This document shows, piece by piece, positions 1-12,827 of a stretch of 64,000 nucleotides of DNA. The stretch covers positions 248,001 to 312,000 of the forward strand of contig NZ_JANZKX010000006.1 of NCBI RefSeq assembly GCF_027257975.1, written 5' to 3'. The stretch's first letter is position 1. The number at the start of each line of letters is the position of its first letter. The position numbers were made by a program, and so were the translations under genes. Origin of the DNA: Pelomonas sp. BJYL3 (lineage in GTDB: Bacteria; Pseudomonadota; Gammaproteobacteria; Burkholderiales; Burkholderiaceae_C). Below the pieces are notes generated by a model. That model was not told the DNA's origin. It did no database searches and was given only the letters and a program-made list of their open reading frames with translations.

Positions 1-2
1 CG

Positions 3-1340
<1,338 letters not shown>

Positions 1341-1359
1341 AGCCGCCAACCGACACCTC

Positions 1360-2218
1360 ATGCCCCAGACCCCTCCGGCCGAGCGCCACCTCGTCTTCTC
1401 CCACGCCAACGGCTTTCCCGCGGGCTGCTACCGCGTGCTGTTCGAGACCTGGGAGCGGGCCGGCTGGACGGTGCATGCCATCCCGCGCCTGGGCCACGAC
1501 CCGCAGTACCCGGTCACCAGCAACTGGCCGCACCTGCGGGACCAGCTGATCCATTTCATCGAGCGCCAGGTGCGCCCGCGCATGAAGACGCCTGGGCCGG
1601 TGATGCTGGCTGGCCATTCGCTGGGTGGCGGCGTGAGCCTGCTCGCGGCCTGCCGGCGGCCGGACCTGGTGCGCGGCCTGCTGATGCTGGACTCGCCCGT
1701 GGTCTCGGGCTGGAAGGCGCACAGCATCCATGTGGCCAAGCTGACGGGGCTGATCGAGCGGGTGTCGCCCGGCAAGATCTCCAGCCAGCGCCGCCATCGC
1801 TGGCCCTCGCGCGAGGTGGTGTTCGAGCACTTTGCCAGCAAGCACAAGTTCGCCCGCTGGGACGAGCGCGTGCTGCGCGACTACATCGCCAGCGGCTTCG
1901 ATGAGATCGAGGGCGAGGTCCACCTGGGCTTCCGCCGCGAGATCGAGACCCGCATCTACAACACGCTGCCGCACACCTTCGACCGCATCATGCGCCGCCA
2001 CCCGCCGCGCTGCCCGGTGGCCTTCGTCGCGGGCACGCAGTCCGAGGAGCTACGCCAGGCCGGGGCAGAGGCCAGCAAGCGCCTGGCCGGCCACAACTTC
2101 CATTGGATGGAAGGCGGCCACCTCTATCCTTTCGAGCGGCCCGACGACACGGCCGCCCTCGTGCTGCAATTGCTGGATCGGCTGGAAGCGGAGGCTGCGG
2201 CCCCCGGCGCGACCTCGC

Positions 2219-2223
<5 letters not shown>
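1360..2223 (+). CDS. alpha/beta hydrolase fold protein
   Basis: A 287-residue alpha/beta hydrolase. The nucleophile elbow GHSLGGG (around residue 87) carries the catalytic Ser, an HANGFPAG stretch near residue 15 fits the oxyanion-hole loop, and GGHLYPFE near the C terminus supplies the His. There is no signal peptide, so it is probably cytoplasmic. The substrate cannot be told from sequence; esterase or lipase-like activity is a family-level guess. It starts 19 bases after mutS. Its TAA stop overlaps the TATAAT hexamer proposed as the pyrG promoter. Confidence 0.88.
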
Positions 2224-3912
<1,689 letters not shown>

Positions 3913-3925
3913 AGGAGCGCTGTCC

Positions 3926-4783
3926 ATGAAGCTGTGCGGCTTTGATGTCGGGATCGACAAGCCTTTCTTCCTGATCGCCGGCACCTGCTCGATCGAGAGC
4001 CTGGAGCTCTCCATCGAGGTGGCCGGCCAGCTCAAGGAGGCCTGTTCGGCCCTGGGCATCCCCCTCATCTACAAGGGCTCCTTCGACAAGGCCAACCGCT
4101 CCTCCGGCACCAGCAAGCGCGGTGTCGGCATGGACGCCGGCCTGAAGATCCTGGACGAGGTGCGACGCCAGCTCGGGCTGCCCATCCTGACCGATGTGCA
4201 CGACGAATCCCAGGTGGCCCCCGTGGCCGCCGTGGTCGACGTGCTGCAGACCCCGGCCTTCCTCTGCCGCCAGACGGACTTCATCCGTGCGGTGGCCAAG
4301 TCGGGCAAGCCGGTGAACATCAAGAAGGGCCAGTTCCTCGCGCCCTGGGACATGAAGAACGTCATCGACAAGGCCCGCGAAGCTGCCCGCGAAGCCGGCC
4401 TGCCCGAAGACAGCTTCCTGGCCTGCGAGCGCGGCGTGAGCTTCGGCTACAACAACCTGGTGGCCGACATGTGCAGCCTGGCCGAGATGCGCAAGTCCGG
4501 CGCCCCCGTGGTGTTTGACGTGACCCACTCGGTGCAGAAGCCCGGCGGCCAGGGCACCACCAGCGGCGGTGCCCGCGAGATGGTGCCGGTGCTGGCCCGC
4601 GCCGGCGTGGGCGTGGGCGTGGCGGGGCTCTTCATGGAGACCCACCCGCGTCCGGCCGAGGCCTTCTCCGACGGCCCCAATGCCGTCCCCCTGAACCGCA
4701 TGCGGGCGCTGCTGGAGCAGCTCGTGGCCCTGGACCGCGTGGTCAAGAGCCAGCCCCTGCTGGAGAACGACTTCTCCGCCTGA
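3926..4783 (+). CDS. kdsA: 3-deoxy-D-manno-octulosonate 8-phosphate synthase
   Basis: Condenses phosphoenolpyruvate with arabinose 5-phosphate to form KDO 8-phosphate for the lipopolysaccharide inner core. The 285 residues form one DAHP-synthase-like barrel with family landmarks [42 protein letters not shown] and [12 protein letters not shown]. The start has a GGAG ribosome site (aaggagcgctgtccATG). It lies 13 bases behind pyrG, so the two are probably one transcript, ended by the hairpin at 4800-4830. Confidence 0.98.
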   Translation: MKLCGFDVGIDKPFFLIAGTCSIESLELSIEVAGQLKEACSALGIPLIYKGSFDKANRSSGTSKRGVGMDAGLKILDEVRRQLGLPILTDVHDESQVAPVAAVVDVLQTPAFLCRQTDFIRAVAKSGKPVNIKKGQFLAPWDMKNVIDKAREAAREAGLPEDSFLACERGVSFGYNNLVADMCSLAEMRKSGAPVVFDVTHSVQKPGGQGTTSGGAREMVPVLARAGVGVGVAGLFMETHPRPAEAFSDGPNAVPLNRMRALLEQLVALDRVVKSQPLLENDFSA

Positions 4784-4799
4784 ACCTGAACACCACCCC

Positions 4800-4830
4800 G
4801 GCGCGGCCTGCACAGACCGCGCCGCTTTTT
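4800..4830 (+). terminator. rho-independent terminator after kdsA
   Basis: A perfect 7-bp stem GGCGCGG / CCGCGCC encloses a 10-base loop and is followed, after GC, by five T. It ends the pyrG-kdsA transcript and lies just upstream of the DUF1330 gene, whose ribosome site comes directly after it. Confidence 0.8.
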
Positions 4831-4844
4831 CTTCAAGGATGCCC

Positions 4845-5135
4845 ATGCCCGCCGCCTTCGTGATTGCCGACGTGACCGTGACCGATGCCGAACAGATGGC
4901 CAAGTACCGGGAATGGAGCACCAAGGCCATGCAGGAGCATGGGGCCGAGATCCTCGTGCGCGGTGGCGCCGTCGAGGTGCTGGAAGGCGACTGGCAGCCC
5001 ACCCGCCTGGTGCTGCTGAAGTTCGCCGACCACGCCACCGCCCGCGCCTTCTACGATTCCGAGACCTACCGGCATGCCCGGACCCTGCGCGAGAACGCAG
5101 GCGTCATGCGCATGCTGATCGTGGACGGGGTCTGA
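4845..5135 (+). CDS. DUF1330 domain protein
   Basis: A 96-residue ferredoxin-like (dimeric alpha/beta barrel) protein of the DUF1330 type. Typical family strings are visible: IADVTVTDAEQMAKY near the start, RGGAVEVLEGDWQPTRLVLLKF in the middle and FYDSETYRHARTLRENAG near the end. Its function is unknown. The second of two in-frame ATGs (4845 rather than 4839) was chosen because AAGGA sits five bases upstream of it but overlaps the first. It sits between kdsA and eno, an arrangement common in Burkholderiales. Confidence 0.88.
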   Translation: MPAAFVIADVTVTDAEQMAKYREWSTKAMQEHGAEILVRGGAVEVLEGDWQPTRLVLLKFADHATARAFYDSETYRHARTLRENAGVMRMLIVDGV

Positions 5136-5205
5136 GCCCCTGCCGGCCCGATGACCACGATTGTTCAGCGCGCGTAACCTTTTGCTGGCACCATGCGCGC
5201 CGAAC

Positions 5206-6530
<1,325 letters not shown>

Positions 6531-6575
6531 TCCAGCATCCGGGCGTCGTGCCCGATGCCACCCGATGCCAGGAAT

Positions 6576-6607
6576 GGCCCCGCACCCCCTGGTGCCGGGG
6601 CCTTTTT
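6576..6607 (+). terminator. rho-independent terminator after eno
   Basis: GGCCCCGCACC pairs with GGTGCCGGGGCC with a single bulge and is followed by five T. It separates eno from ftsB and argues that the first upstream in-frame ATGs are not the ftsB start. Confidence 0.8.
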
Positions 6608-6659
6608 CATGGACATCCCGCAAGGCTGGCGCCAGCGGACTGCCTTACACTCGCCCCTC

Positions 6660-6929
6660 GTGAAAGTCCTTGCGCTCATCCTCGCCGCCTTCCTCATCGC
6701 CATCCAGGGCCAGCTCTGGTTCGGCAAAGGTGGCCTGGCCCGTGGCGTGCAGCTGCGCGCCGAGCTGCGCCAGCAGCAGCAGGCCAATGAGCAGGCCCAG
6801 GCGCGCAATGCGCTGATCCAGGCCGAGCTGCGCGACCTGCGCGAAGGCCTGGAGATGGTCGAGGAAAAGGCCCGGCTCGAGCTGAGCATGGTCCGCCCCG
6901 ACGAGATCTACGTCCAGGTCCACCGCTGA
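6660..6929 (+). CDS. ftsB: cell division protein FtsB
   Basis: A small bitopic protein of the FtsQBL divisome complex. The N terminus is a single membrane helix (VLALILAAFLIAIQGQLWFG), followed by a coiled coil rich in Gln, Ala, Glu and Leu (about residues 30-70) and the family ending EKARLELSMVRPDEIYVQV. I chose GTG at 6660 (89 residues): the family is about 90-105 residues, upstream in-frame ATGs fall inside or just after the eno terminator, and TACACT (6646-6651) lies 8 bases before the GTG, suggesting a near-leaderless mRNA. ATG at 6609 remains an alternative. Confidence 0.88.
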   Translation: MKVLALILAAFLIAIQGQLWFGKGGLARGVQLRAELRQQQQANEQAQARNALIQAELRDLREGLEMVEEKARLELSMVRPDEIYVQVHR

Positions 6930-6942
6930 TCCCTCACTGCCC

Positions 6943-7581
6943 ATGGATGCCCTGCTCGCCTGGCTGAGCCCCCTGCTGCTGCCTGCCTTCGAGGCCTTCG
7001 GCAGCCCCATCACCTGGCTGGAGCTGGTGGCCTTCGTGCTGGCCGTGTGGATGGTGATCTGCAATATGCGGGTGCAGGTGCTGGGCTGGCCCCTCGCCCT
7101 CGTCAGCTCCCTGCTGTACTTCCTGCTGTTCTGGTCCGGCAAGCTCTACGGCGAGGCCTCGCTGCAGCTGGTCTTCGCCGTACTGGCGCTGTGGGGCTGG
7201 CTGCAATGGCTGCGCGGACGGACGAAAGACGGCGAAGCCCTCTTCGTGCGCCGACTGGAGCAGCGCCACCTGCTGCAGGCCCTGGGGCTGACCCTGCTGG
7301 CCTGGCCCCTGCTGGGGCTCTACCTGGCCCGGTACACCGATTCCCCCCTGCCCTACTGGGACGCCTTCCCCACCGTGGCCAGCCTGCTGGGCCAGTACCT
7401 GCTGGGCCGCAAGTACCAGGAGAACTGGGGCGTGTGGGTGGTGGTCAATGTGGTGTCGGTGGCGCTGTTCGCCTTCAAGGGCTACTGGCTGACGGTGCTG
7501 CTCTATGCGGGCTTCATCCCGATGTCCGTCGCGGGCTGGCGGGCCTGGTCCCGCGAGCTGCGCACCCAACCCGCGGGCTGA
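6943..7581 (+). CDS. pnuC: nicotinamide riboside transporter PnuC
   Basis: An inner-membrane facilitator that takes up nicotinamide riboside. The 212 residues are mostly hydrophobic with about seven membrane helices. The PnuC signature region is clear: NMRVQVLGWPLALVSSLLYF followed by FWSGKLYGEASLQLVFAVLALWGWLQW, and later YWDAFPTVASLLGQYLLGRKYQENW. The next gene is a NadR-like kinase ten bases downstream. The pair makes physiological sense, because phosphorylation inside the cell traps the riboside. Confidence 0.93.
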   Translation: MDALLAWLSPLLLPAFEAFGSPITWLELVAFVLAVWMVICNMRVQVLGWPLALVSSLLYFLLFWSGKLYGEASLQLVFAVLALWGWLQWLRGRTKDGEALFVRRLEQRHLLQALGLTLLAWPLLGLYLARYTDSPLPYWDAFPTVASLLGQYLLGRKYQENWGVWVVVNVVSVALFAFKGYWLTVLLYAGFIPMSVAGWRAWSRELRTQPAG

Positions 7582-7590
7582 GCCGCTGCG

Positions 7591-8304
7591 ATGTCTGCCT
7601 TGAGGATCGCGCTGCTGGGCGCCGAGAGCACAGGCAAGAGCACGCTCGCCCGCGCCCTGCATGAGACGCTGCCGTCGCTCACCGGCCTGCGCGTGGCCCG
7701 CGTGGACGAGTACCTGCGCGAATGGTGCGAGCGCGAAGGCCGTACGCCGCGCGCCGACGAGCAGCGGGCCATCATCGAGGAGCAGGAGCGCCGCGCCGAC
7801 GCGCTGGCCGCCAGCCACGAACTGCTGATCGCCGACACCACCGCGCTGATGCCGGCCATCTACAGCGAATACCTCTTTGCCGACAGCAGCCTGGCGGCCT
7901 GGGCCCACCAGGCGCACCGGCGCTATCACCTCAGCCTGCTGATGGGCACGGACCTGCCCTGGGTGGCCGACGGCATGCGCGATGGCCCGCATGCCCAGGC
8001 GCCGGTGGACCGCCTGCTGCGGCGCTGGCTGCGCGAGGCGGGCCACGCCTTCGTCGTGGTCCAGGGTCAGGGCGACAGCCGCCTGCAGCATGCCCTGGAC
8101 GCCATCACGCCCCTGCTGGCCGGCATCCAGCACGCGCAGGGACCGACGCGCGCCTCCGGCGGTCTCTTCAGCCGTCTGATAGATCGCCAGTCACGGCTCT
8201 CGGGCAGCACGCGCTGGACCTGCGAGCTCTGCGACGACCCGGGCTGCGAGCATGCCCTGAAGACCGCGCCACCGGCCCCAGGTAGCGACGGGCCAGCGTC
8301 TTGA
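7591..8304 (+). CDS. NadR-like ATPase, probable ribosylnicotinamide kinase
   Basis: A 237-residue P-loop protein starting LRIALLGAESTGKSTLARAL, the Walker A type of the NadR kinase domain. Further NadR-like features are RVDEYLREWCEREGR and the DTTALMPAIYSEYLF stretch. The N-terminal helix-turn-helix and nucleotidyltransferase domains of E. coli NadR are absent, so it is a stand-alone kinase-type protein. The last ~50 residues contain two Cys pairs (CELC and C-x-x-x-C-like) resembling a small metal site. It follows pnuC by ten bases, supporting a role in nicotinamide riboside salvage to NMN. Confidence 0.85.
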   Translation: MSALRIALLGAESTGKSTLARALHETLPSLTGLRVARVDEYLREWCEREGRTPRADEQRAIIEEQERRADALAASHELLIADTTALMPAIYSEYLFADSSLAAWAHQAHRRYHLSLLMGTDLPWVADGMRDGPHAQAPVDRLLRRWLREAGHAFVVVQGQGDSRLQHALDAITPLLAGIQHAQGPTRASGGLFSRLIDRQSRLSGSTRWTCELCDDPGCEHALKTAPPAPGSDGPAS

Positions 8305-8415
8305 CGCCTGGGCGCTCGCCCTGCACACTGGCCGCCGCATGCGGCAAACGTTTGGCATTTCGAGAGGTGCCTGGCGCAGGCCCGCTCCCCCTGTCCTGAG
8401 CATTCACGAAGTTCC

Positions 8416-10161
8416 ATGACTGTCCCAGCTGCCCTGCACGGTTCCCGTTCCGCCCCTCAGCGCCCGTCCTGGCGCCCCGCCCTGGCTGCCGCGCTGGCAG
8501 GCCTGGGGCTGGCAGCCTGCAGTACCGCGCCCCTGCCGCCGACTCCCACGCCCCCTCCTGCGGCCACGGCGCCCACGGACCTCGTGCCGCTGCGCATCCT
8601 GGCCATCAACGATTTCCACGGCAACCTGAAGCCGCCCGCCGGTGGCATCCGCATCAAGGATCCGCAGCGCCCGGAAGGGTTTGTCGACGTCGAAGCCGGG
8701 GGTTCAGAGTACCTCTCGACCGCCGTGGCTCAGGCCCGCGCCGGCCACGCCCACAACGTCTTCGTGGCGGCGGGGGACCTGGTCGGTGGCTCGCCGCTGC
8801 TGTCGGCGCTGTTCAACGACGAGCCGGCGATCGAGTCCCTGTCCGCCATGGGCCTGGCCCTGAGCAGCGTGGGCAACCACGAGTTCGATGCCGGGCTCGA
8901 GGAGCTCCAGCGCCGCCAGCATGGCGGCTGCCACCCCGAGAAGGGCTGCCAGGGGCCCGCGCCGTTCAAGGGCGCGGCCTTCCAGTACCTGGCGGCCAGC
9001 ACCATCGCGACGGCCACCGGCCAGCCCATCTTCCCGGCCTATGCCATCCGTCATTTCGACGGCATCCCCGTGGCCTTCATCGGGCTGGCGCTCAAGGGCA
9101 CGCCGGGCATCGTGGTGCCCAGCAGCGTCAAGGGACTGCGCTTCGACGACGAGGCCCAGACCGTCAACCGCCTGGTGCCCCAGCTGCGCGCCCAGGGCGT
9201 GGAGGCCATCGTGGTGCTGATCCACGAAGGCGGCTTCCCCGCGGGTGACTACAACGAATGCCCGGGCATCTCCGGCCCCATCGTGGACATCGTCAAGCAG
9301 CTGGACCCGGCCGTGGACCTGGTGGTCAGCGGTCATACGCACCGGGCCTACAACTGCCGCATCGGTGGCCGCCTGGTGACCAGCGGTGACAAGTACGGCA
9401 CCATCGTCACCGCCATCGACGTGCATCTGGACCGCAGGACCCGCGATATCGTCAGCACCACGGCCGAGAACCGCATCGTGCGACATGACCAGTACGGCCG
9501 CGATGCCTCGCAGACGGCGCTGATCGCGGCCTATGAGTCCAAGGCCACCGCCATCATCGACCGCCCCGTGGGGCGCATCGGCGCCAGCTTCACCCGCGAG
9601 GAAGACGCCGCCGGGGCCACCACCATGGGCCAGCTGGTGGCAGACGCCCACTGGGCCGCCACCCGCGCGCTCGAGGATGGGGGCGCCGACTTCGCCATCA
9701 CCAATATCGGCGGCGTGCGCTCCAGCCTGCTGTTCAGCGGCGATGGCTCGGTGAGCTTCGGGCAGGTCTACACCACGCAGCCCTTCAACAACAATCTTGT
9801 CGTGATGCAGCTGAGCGGCGCACAGCTGAAGGCGGCGCTGGAGCAGCAGTGGATTGGCCAGCCCAAGTTCCGCCCGCTGCAACTCTCGGAAGGCCTGAGC
9901 TACGCCTACGACGCCACCCGGCCCATCGGCGAACGTGTGCTGCCGGGCAGCCTGCAGCTGCGCGGCCGGCCCTTGAACATGGAGGCCAGCTACAAGGTCG
10001 GGATGAACATGTTCCTGGCCGCCGGCGGTGATGGCTTCCCGGCCTTTGCGGAAGGCAAGATCCTGCAGCGCGGCGTCGTGGACCACGAGGCGCTGGTGAA
10101 CTATCTGCAGGCCCATCCGGGCATCAAGCCCGCCCCGCGGGATCGCGTACAGGCGCGCTGA
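8416..10161 (+). CDS. UshA-like bifunctional metallophosphatase/5'-nucleotidase lipoprotein
   Basis: A 581-residue periplasmic nucleotidase. The N terminus is a lipoprotein signal with lipobox LAAC (Cys about residue 35) and a Pro-rich linker. The calcineurin-like metallophosphatase domain follows: INDFHGN near 64, GDLVGGSP, VGNHEFDAG near 153 and SGHTHRAYN near 304. The C-terminal 5'-nucleotidase domain carries ITNIGGVRSSL and NNNLVVMQLSGAQLK. It would dephosphorylate extracellular nucleotides to nucleosides, and could feed the neighbouring pnuC-NadR riboside salvage by releasing NR from NMN; that link is inference. The upstream 110 bases contain short palindromes (CCGCATGCGG, CAAACGTTTG) but no clear promoter. 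Confidence 0.92.
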   Translation: MTVPAALHGSRSAPQRPSWRPALAAALAGLGLAACSTAPLPPTPTPPPAATAPTDLVPLRILAINDFHGNLKPPAGGIRIKDPQRPEGFVDVEAGGSEYLSTAVAQARAGHAHNVFVAAGDLVGGSPLLSALFNDEPAIESLSAMGLALSSVGNHEFDAGLEELQRRQHGGCHPEKGCQGPAPFKGAAFQYLAASTIATATGQPIFPAYAIRHFDGIPVAFIGLALKGTPGIVVPSSVKGLRFDDEAQTVNRLVPQLRAQGVEAIVVLIHEGGFPAGDYNECPGISGPIVDIVKQLDPAVDLVVSGHTHRAYNCRIGGRLVTSGDKYGTIVTAIDVHLDRRTRDIVSTTAENRIVRHDQYGRDASQTALIAAYESKATAIIDRPVGRIGASFTREEDAAGATTMGQLVADAHWAATRALEDGGADFAITNIGGVRSSLLFSGDGSVSFGQVYTTQPFNNNLVVMQLSGAQLKAALEQQWIGQPKFRPLQLSEGLSYAYDATRPIGERVLPGSLQLRGRPLNMEASYKVGMNMFLAAGGDGFPAFAEGKILQRGVVDHEALVNYLQAHPGIKPAPRDRVQAR

Positions 10162-10180
10162 ACTGGCGTGCGCAAATGGC

Positions 10181-10206
10181 AAAGGCCCGTCATCGACGGG
10201 CCTTTT
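10181..10206. terminator. bidirectional terminator between nucleotidase and hslO
   Basis: AAAGGCCCGT-CATCG-ACGGGCCTTTT is a perfect hairpin with A on one side and T on the other. It can end transcription from both of the convergent genes flanking it. Confidence 0.85.
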
Positions 10207-10225
10207 CACATGTGCGTCAGGGCGC

Positions 10226-11179
10226 TTACTGCAGCGTCTGGCTCCCGCCGGCGCTGGGCGCCGCGAACAGGCCGCCCACGTCCACGGCATCGAAGCGGTA
10301 CTGGGCGCCGCAGAACTCGCAGTCGACCTCCACCTCACCACGCTCCGCGACCACCCCTTCGACCTCCTCGCGGCCCAGGCCGGCCAGCATCTGGCCCACG
10401 CGCTCGCGCGAGCAGGTGCAGGCGAAGCGCGGGCGCAGGGGCTCGAAGCGGCGCATGTCCTCTTCCCAGAACAGGCGGCGCAGGATGGTCTCGGCATCCA
10501 GGCTCAGCAGCTCCTCGCTGGTCAGTGTGGCGGCCAGCATGGCGATGCGGTTGAAGTCCTCGTGCTCGCCGATGCTCTCGCCACGCCCGGGCTGGCCCTC
10601 CAGATTGGCCTCGCCCTCCACGGGCATGCGCTGGATCAGCAGGCCGGCGGCCATCTCGTCATTTGCGGCAAGGATGAGGCGGGTGTCCAGCTGCTCGGAC
10701 TGCAGCATGTAGTGCTCCAGGGCCTCGGAGATCTTGTGCAGCGGCTCGCGCTGGTCGCCATGCAGGGGCACCACACCCTGGTAGGGCTGCATGCCGGGCA
10801 TCTTGTCCTTGGGGTCCAGGGTGATGGCACAGCGGCCCTGGCCCAGCACATTGACCATCATCTCCAGCGGCGCGTCATCCGCCACCTCGCCGATCACCTT
10901 GGCCGTGGAGCGGTAGCTCAGGTCATGCTGCACCTCGACCACGGCCAGCTTGACCGGGCCGTCGCCCATCACCTGCAGCACCAGGGCGCCGTTGAACTTG
11001 ATGTTGGACTGCATCAGCACGCCTGCCGCCGACATCTGGCCCAGCAGGCTGCGCACCGCCGGCGGAAAGGCCTTGTCGCCGGGGCGGCGGGCCAGCAGCT
11101 CCTTCCAGCTGTGGGTCAGTCGCACCAGCATGCCGCGCACGGGCAGGCCTTCGAACAGGAATTTGTGCAGTTCACTCAT
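10226..11179 (-). CDS. hslO: Hsp33 redox-regulated chaperone
   Basis: A cytoplasmic holdase activated by oxidation. The protein is about 317 residues. The C-terminal zinc switch is complete: a CTC pair, then about 30 residues later CEFCG. The N-terminal domain contains RGMLVRLTHSW and the GNG-less but family-like region GDGPVKLAVVEVQ. The start at 11179 (MSELHKFLF) was chosen over an upstream in-frame codon because family members begin at this position. Shared terminator with the convergent nucleotidase gene. Confidence 0.95.
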   Translation of the reverse strand: MSELHKFLFEGLPVRGMLVRLTHSWKELLARRPGDKAFPPAVRSLLGQMSAAGVLMQSNIKFNGALVLQVMGDGPVKLAVVEVQHDLSYRSTAKVIGEVADDAPLEMMVNVLGQGRCAITLDPKDKMPGMQPYQGVVPLHGDQREPLHKISEALEHYMLQSEQLDTRLILAANDEMAAGLLIQRMPVEGEANLEGQPGRGESIGEHEDFNRIAMLAATLTSEELLSLDAETILRRLFWEEDMRRFEPLRPRFACTCSRERVGQMLAGLGREEVEGVVAERGEVEVDCEFCGAQYRFDAVDVGGLFAAPSAGGSQTLQ

Positions 11180-11237
11180 GGTCTTGCGCCCCTCCAGCCC
11201 CTTCATGGAGGGCCGGGGGCGTCCTTGCAGGTTTCAG

Positions 11238-11270
11238 AAAAACAAAGTCCCGACGCCTGGGCGACGGGAC
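11238..11270 (-). terminator. terminator downstream of the gamma-CA-like gene
   Basis: On the minus strand GTCCCG-T-CGCC pairs with GGCG-T-CGGGAC around a two-base loop, followed by TTTGTTTTT. It lies about 80 bases after the stop of the gamma-carbonic-anhydrase-like gene and before hslO. The rest of the 170-base gap shows nothing further. Confidence 0.8.
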
Positions 11271-11347
11271 GGCCGCGGCGCTTGCACCCCGCGGCATCGA
11301 TGCATATGGGGCCTATCACGCTCAAAGCAAGCGCCCCGTCAGAACGC

Positions 11348-11872
11348 TCAGCGCAGGCGCTTGAGCTCCTTGGCGTACCGCTGGCCGTTGCCCACGTAAT
11401 GCCGCGCACTGGCGGCCAGCCCGGCGATCTGCTCGGGGCGGAGCTCCTTCACCACCGTGGCAGGGCGGCCCATGATCAGGCTGCCGTCCGGGAATTCCTT
11501 GCCTTCGGTCACCAGGGAGCCGGCACCCACGAGGCAGTTCTTTCCGATGCGCGCGCCGTTGAGCACCACCGCGCCGATGCCGATCAGCGAGTTGTCCCCC
11601 ACCGTGCAGCCATGCAGCATGACCTGGTGGCCCACGGTGACGTTCTCGCCCAGCACAAGAGGAAAGCCGGTGTCGGCATGCAGGACCGAGCCGTCCTGGA
11701 TGTTGCTGCCACGGCCGATGGTGAGGGTGTCGCTGTCTCCGCGCAGCACGGCCTGGAACCAGATGCTCACGTCCTCGGCCAGGCTCACGCGCCCGATGAC
11801 CTCGGCGCTGTCGGCCACCCAGGCCGTGTCGGCCACCTCGGGCACATGCTCGCCCAGCTGATAGATCGCCAT
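11348..11872 (-). CDS. gamma carbonic anhydrase family protein (hexapeptide transferase fold)
   Basis: A 174-residue left-handed beta-helix protein of the YrdA/PaaY/gamma-CA family. Imperfect hexapeptide repeats run through most of it ([65 protein letters not shown]). The three zinc-ligand His positions of the family are present in SVLHAD and GHQVMLHG. True carbonic anhydrase activity is not certain for this subgroup; several members have no measured substrate. It is divergent from the DUF455 gene, with 97 bases between them. Confidence 0.9.
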   Translation of the reverse strand: MAIYQLGEHVPEVADTAWVADSAEVIGRVSLAEDVSIWFQAVLRGDSDTLTIGRGSNIQDGSVLHADTGFPLVLGENVTVGHQVMLHGCTVGDNSLIGIGAVVLNGARIGKNCLVGAGSLVTEGKEFPDGSLIMGRPATVVKELRPEQIAGLAASARHYVGNGQRYAKELKRLR

Positions 11873-11956
11873 CGAGGCACTCCTTGTCCAGCCACCCTCG
11901 GCGGGCGCCGTCCGTTCTCTTGTGGGGCGTCAGACCGAAGGGCCTGACGGCAAAGC

Positions 11957-11962
11957 GATAAT
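11957..11962 (+). promoter_or_regulatory. -10 box of the DUF455 gene
   Basis: GATAAT lies seven bases before ATG 11970 and 19 before ATG 11982. It suggests a leaderless or very short leader transcript. No convincing -35 is seen. Confidence 0.4.
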
Positions 11963-11969
11963 TTTAAGG

Positions 11970-12758
11970 ATGGAAACACGCATGAGGGCGCTCGCCGTGC
12001 TGGCCGAGCCCGATCCGGCCCGCAAGGCTGCCGCGGCCACGCAACTGCGGGCCGATTTTCTGGCCGGCGCGCCGCTGGACACCGTGGCCCGCCTGACGCC
12101 CACCCAGCCCCTGCCCGGCCGCCCGGCCCGCCCCGCGCTCAAGCAAGCGCTGCAGGTACCCAGCCGCTCGCCCTTCACGATCGAAGGCCGGGCTGCGCTG
12201 ATCCATGCGATCTGCCATATCGAGTTCAATGCCATCAACCTGGGGCTGGACGCCGTCTGGCGCTTCCCCGGCATGCCGCGTGAGTTCTACGCCGACTGGC
12301 TGCTGGTGGCCGCCGAGGAAGCCCTGCACTTCAGCCTGCTGCACGAGCACCTGCAGACCCTGGGCCACCGCTATGGCGACTTCGACGCCCACGACGGCCT
12401 CTGGACCATGGCCGAGCGCACCCGCGACGACGTGCTGGCCCGCATGGCCCTGGTGCCGCGCACCCTGGAAGCCCGCGGCCTGGACGCCACGCCGCCCCTG
12501 CAGGCCAAGTTCCGCAAGGCGGGGGACGAGCGTGCCGTGGCCATCCTGGACATCATCCTGCGCGACGAAATCGGCCACGTGGAGATCGGCAACCGCTGGT
12601 ACCGCCACCTTTGCCTGGAGCGCGGGCTGGACCCCGTCGCCAGCTACCCGGCCCTGGTCGAGCGCTACCAGGCACCCCGGCTGCGCCCGCCCTTCAACTT
12701 CGAGGCCCGCAGCGCCGCCGGCTTCAGCGAAGCCGAGCTGGACTACCTGCGAAGCTGA
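11970..12758 (+). CDS. DUF455 family ferritin-like protein
   Basis: A 262-residue all-helical protein of the DUF455 (ferritin-like) family. Family features are HAICHIEFNAINLGLDAVWRF, then AAEEALHFSLLHEHL, and later LRDEIGHVEIGNRWY; the E/H residues in these strings form the presumed di-metal site. The function is unproven; some homologues are annotated with tRNA-modifying MiaE-like folds. The start could be 11970 or 11982: AAGGA precedes both, better spaced for 11982, while the -10 box at 11957 favours a leaderless 11970. Confidence 0.87.
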   Translation: METRMRALAVLAEPDPARKAAAATQLRADFLAGAPLDTVARLTPTQPLPGRPARPALKQALQVPSRSPFTIEGRAALIHAICHIEFNAINLGLDAVWRFPGMPREFYADWLLVAAEEALHFSLLHEHLQTLGHRYGDFDAHDGLWTMAERTRDDVLARMALVPRTLEARGLDATPPLQAKFRKAGDERAVAILDIILRDEIGHVEIGNRWYRHLCLERGLDPVASYPALVERYQAPRLRPPFNFEARSAAGFSEAELDYLRS

Positions 12759-12827
12759 GCCCAGCGGTCCACCGTTCCCGCTCGCTATGATGCGCGGTTC
12801 CCCTGACCGCCTCCGAGGCTCCCGCCC

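Noticed and set aside
8704-10497. 597-codon minus-strand frame over the nucleotidase gene
   Set aside because: Antisense shadow of the nucleotidase; hslO already explains the minus strand at the end.
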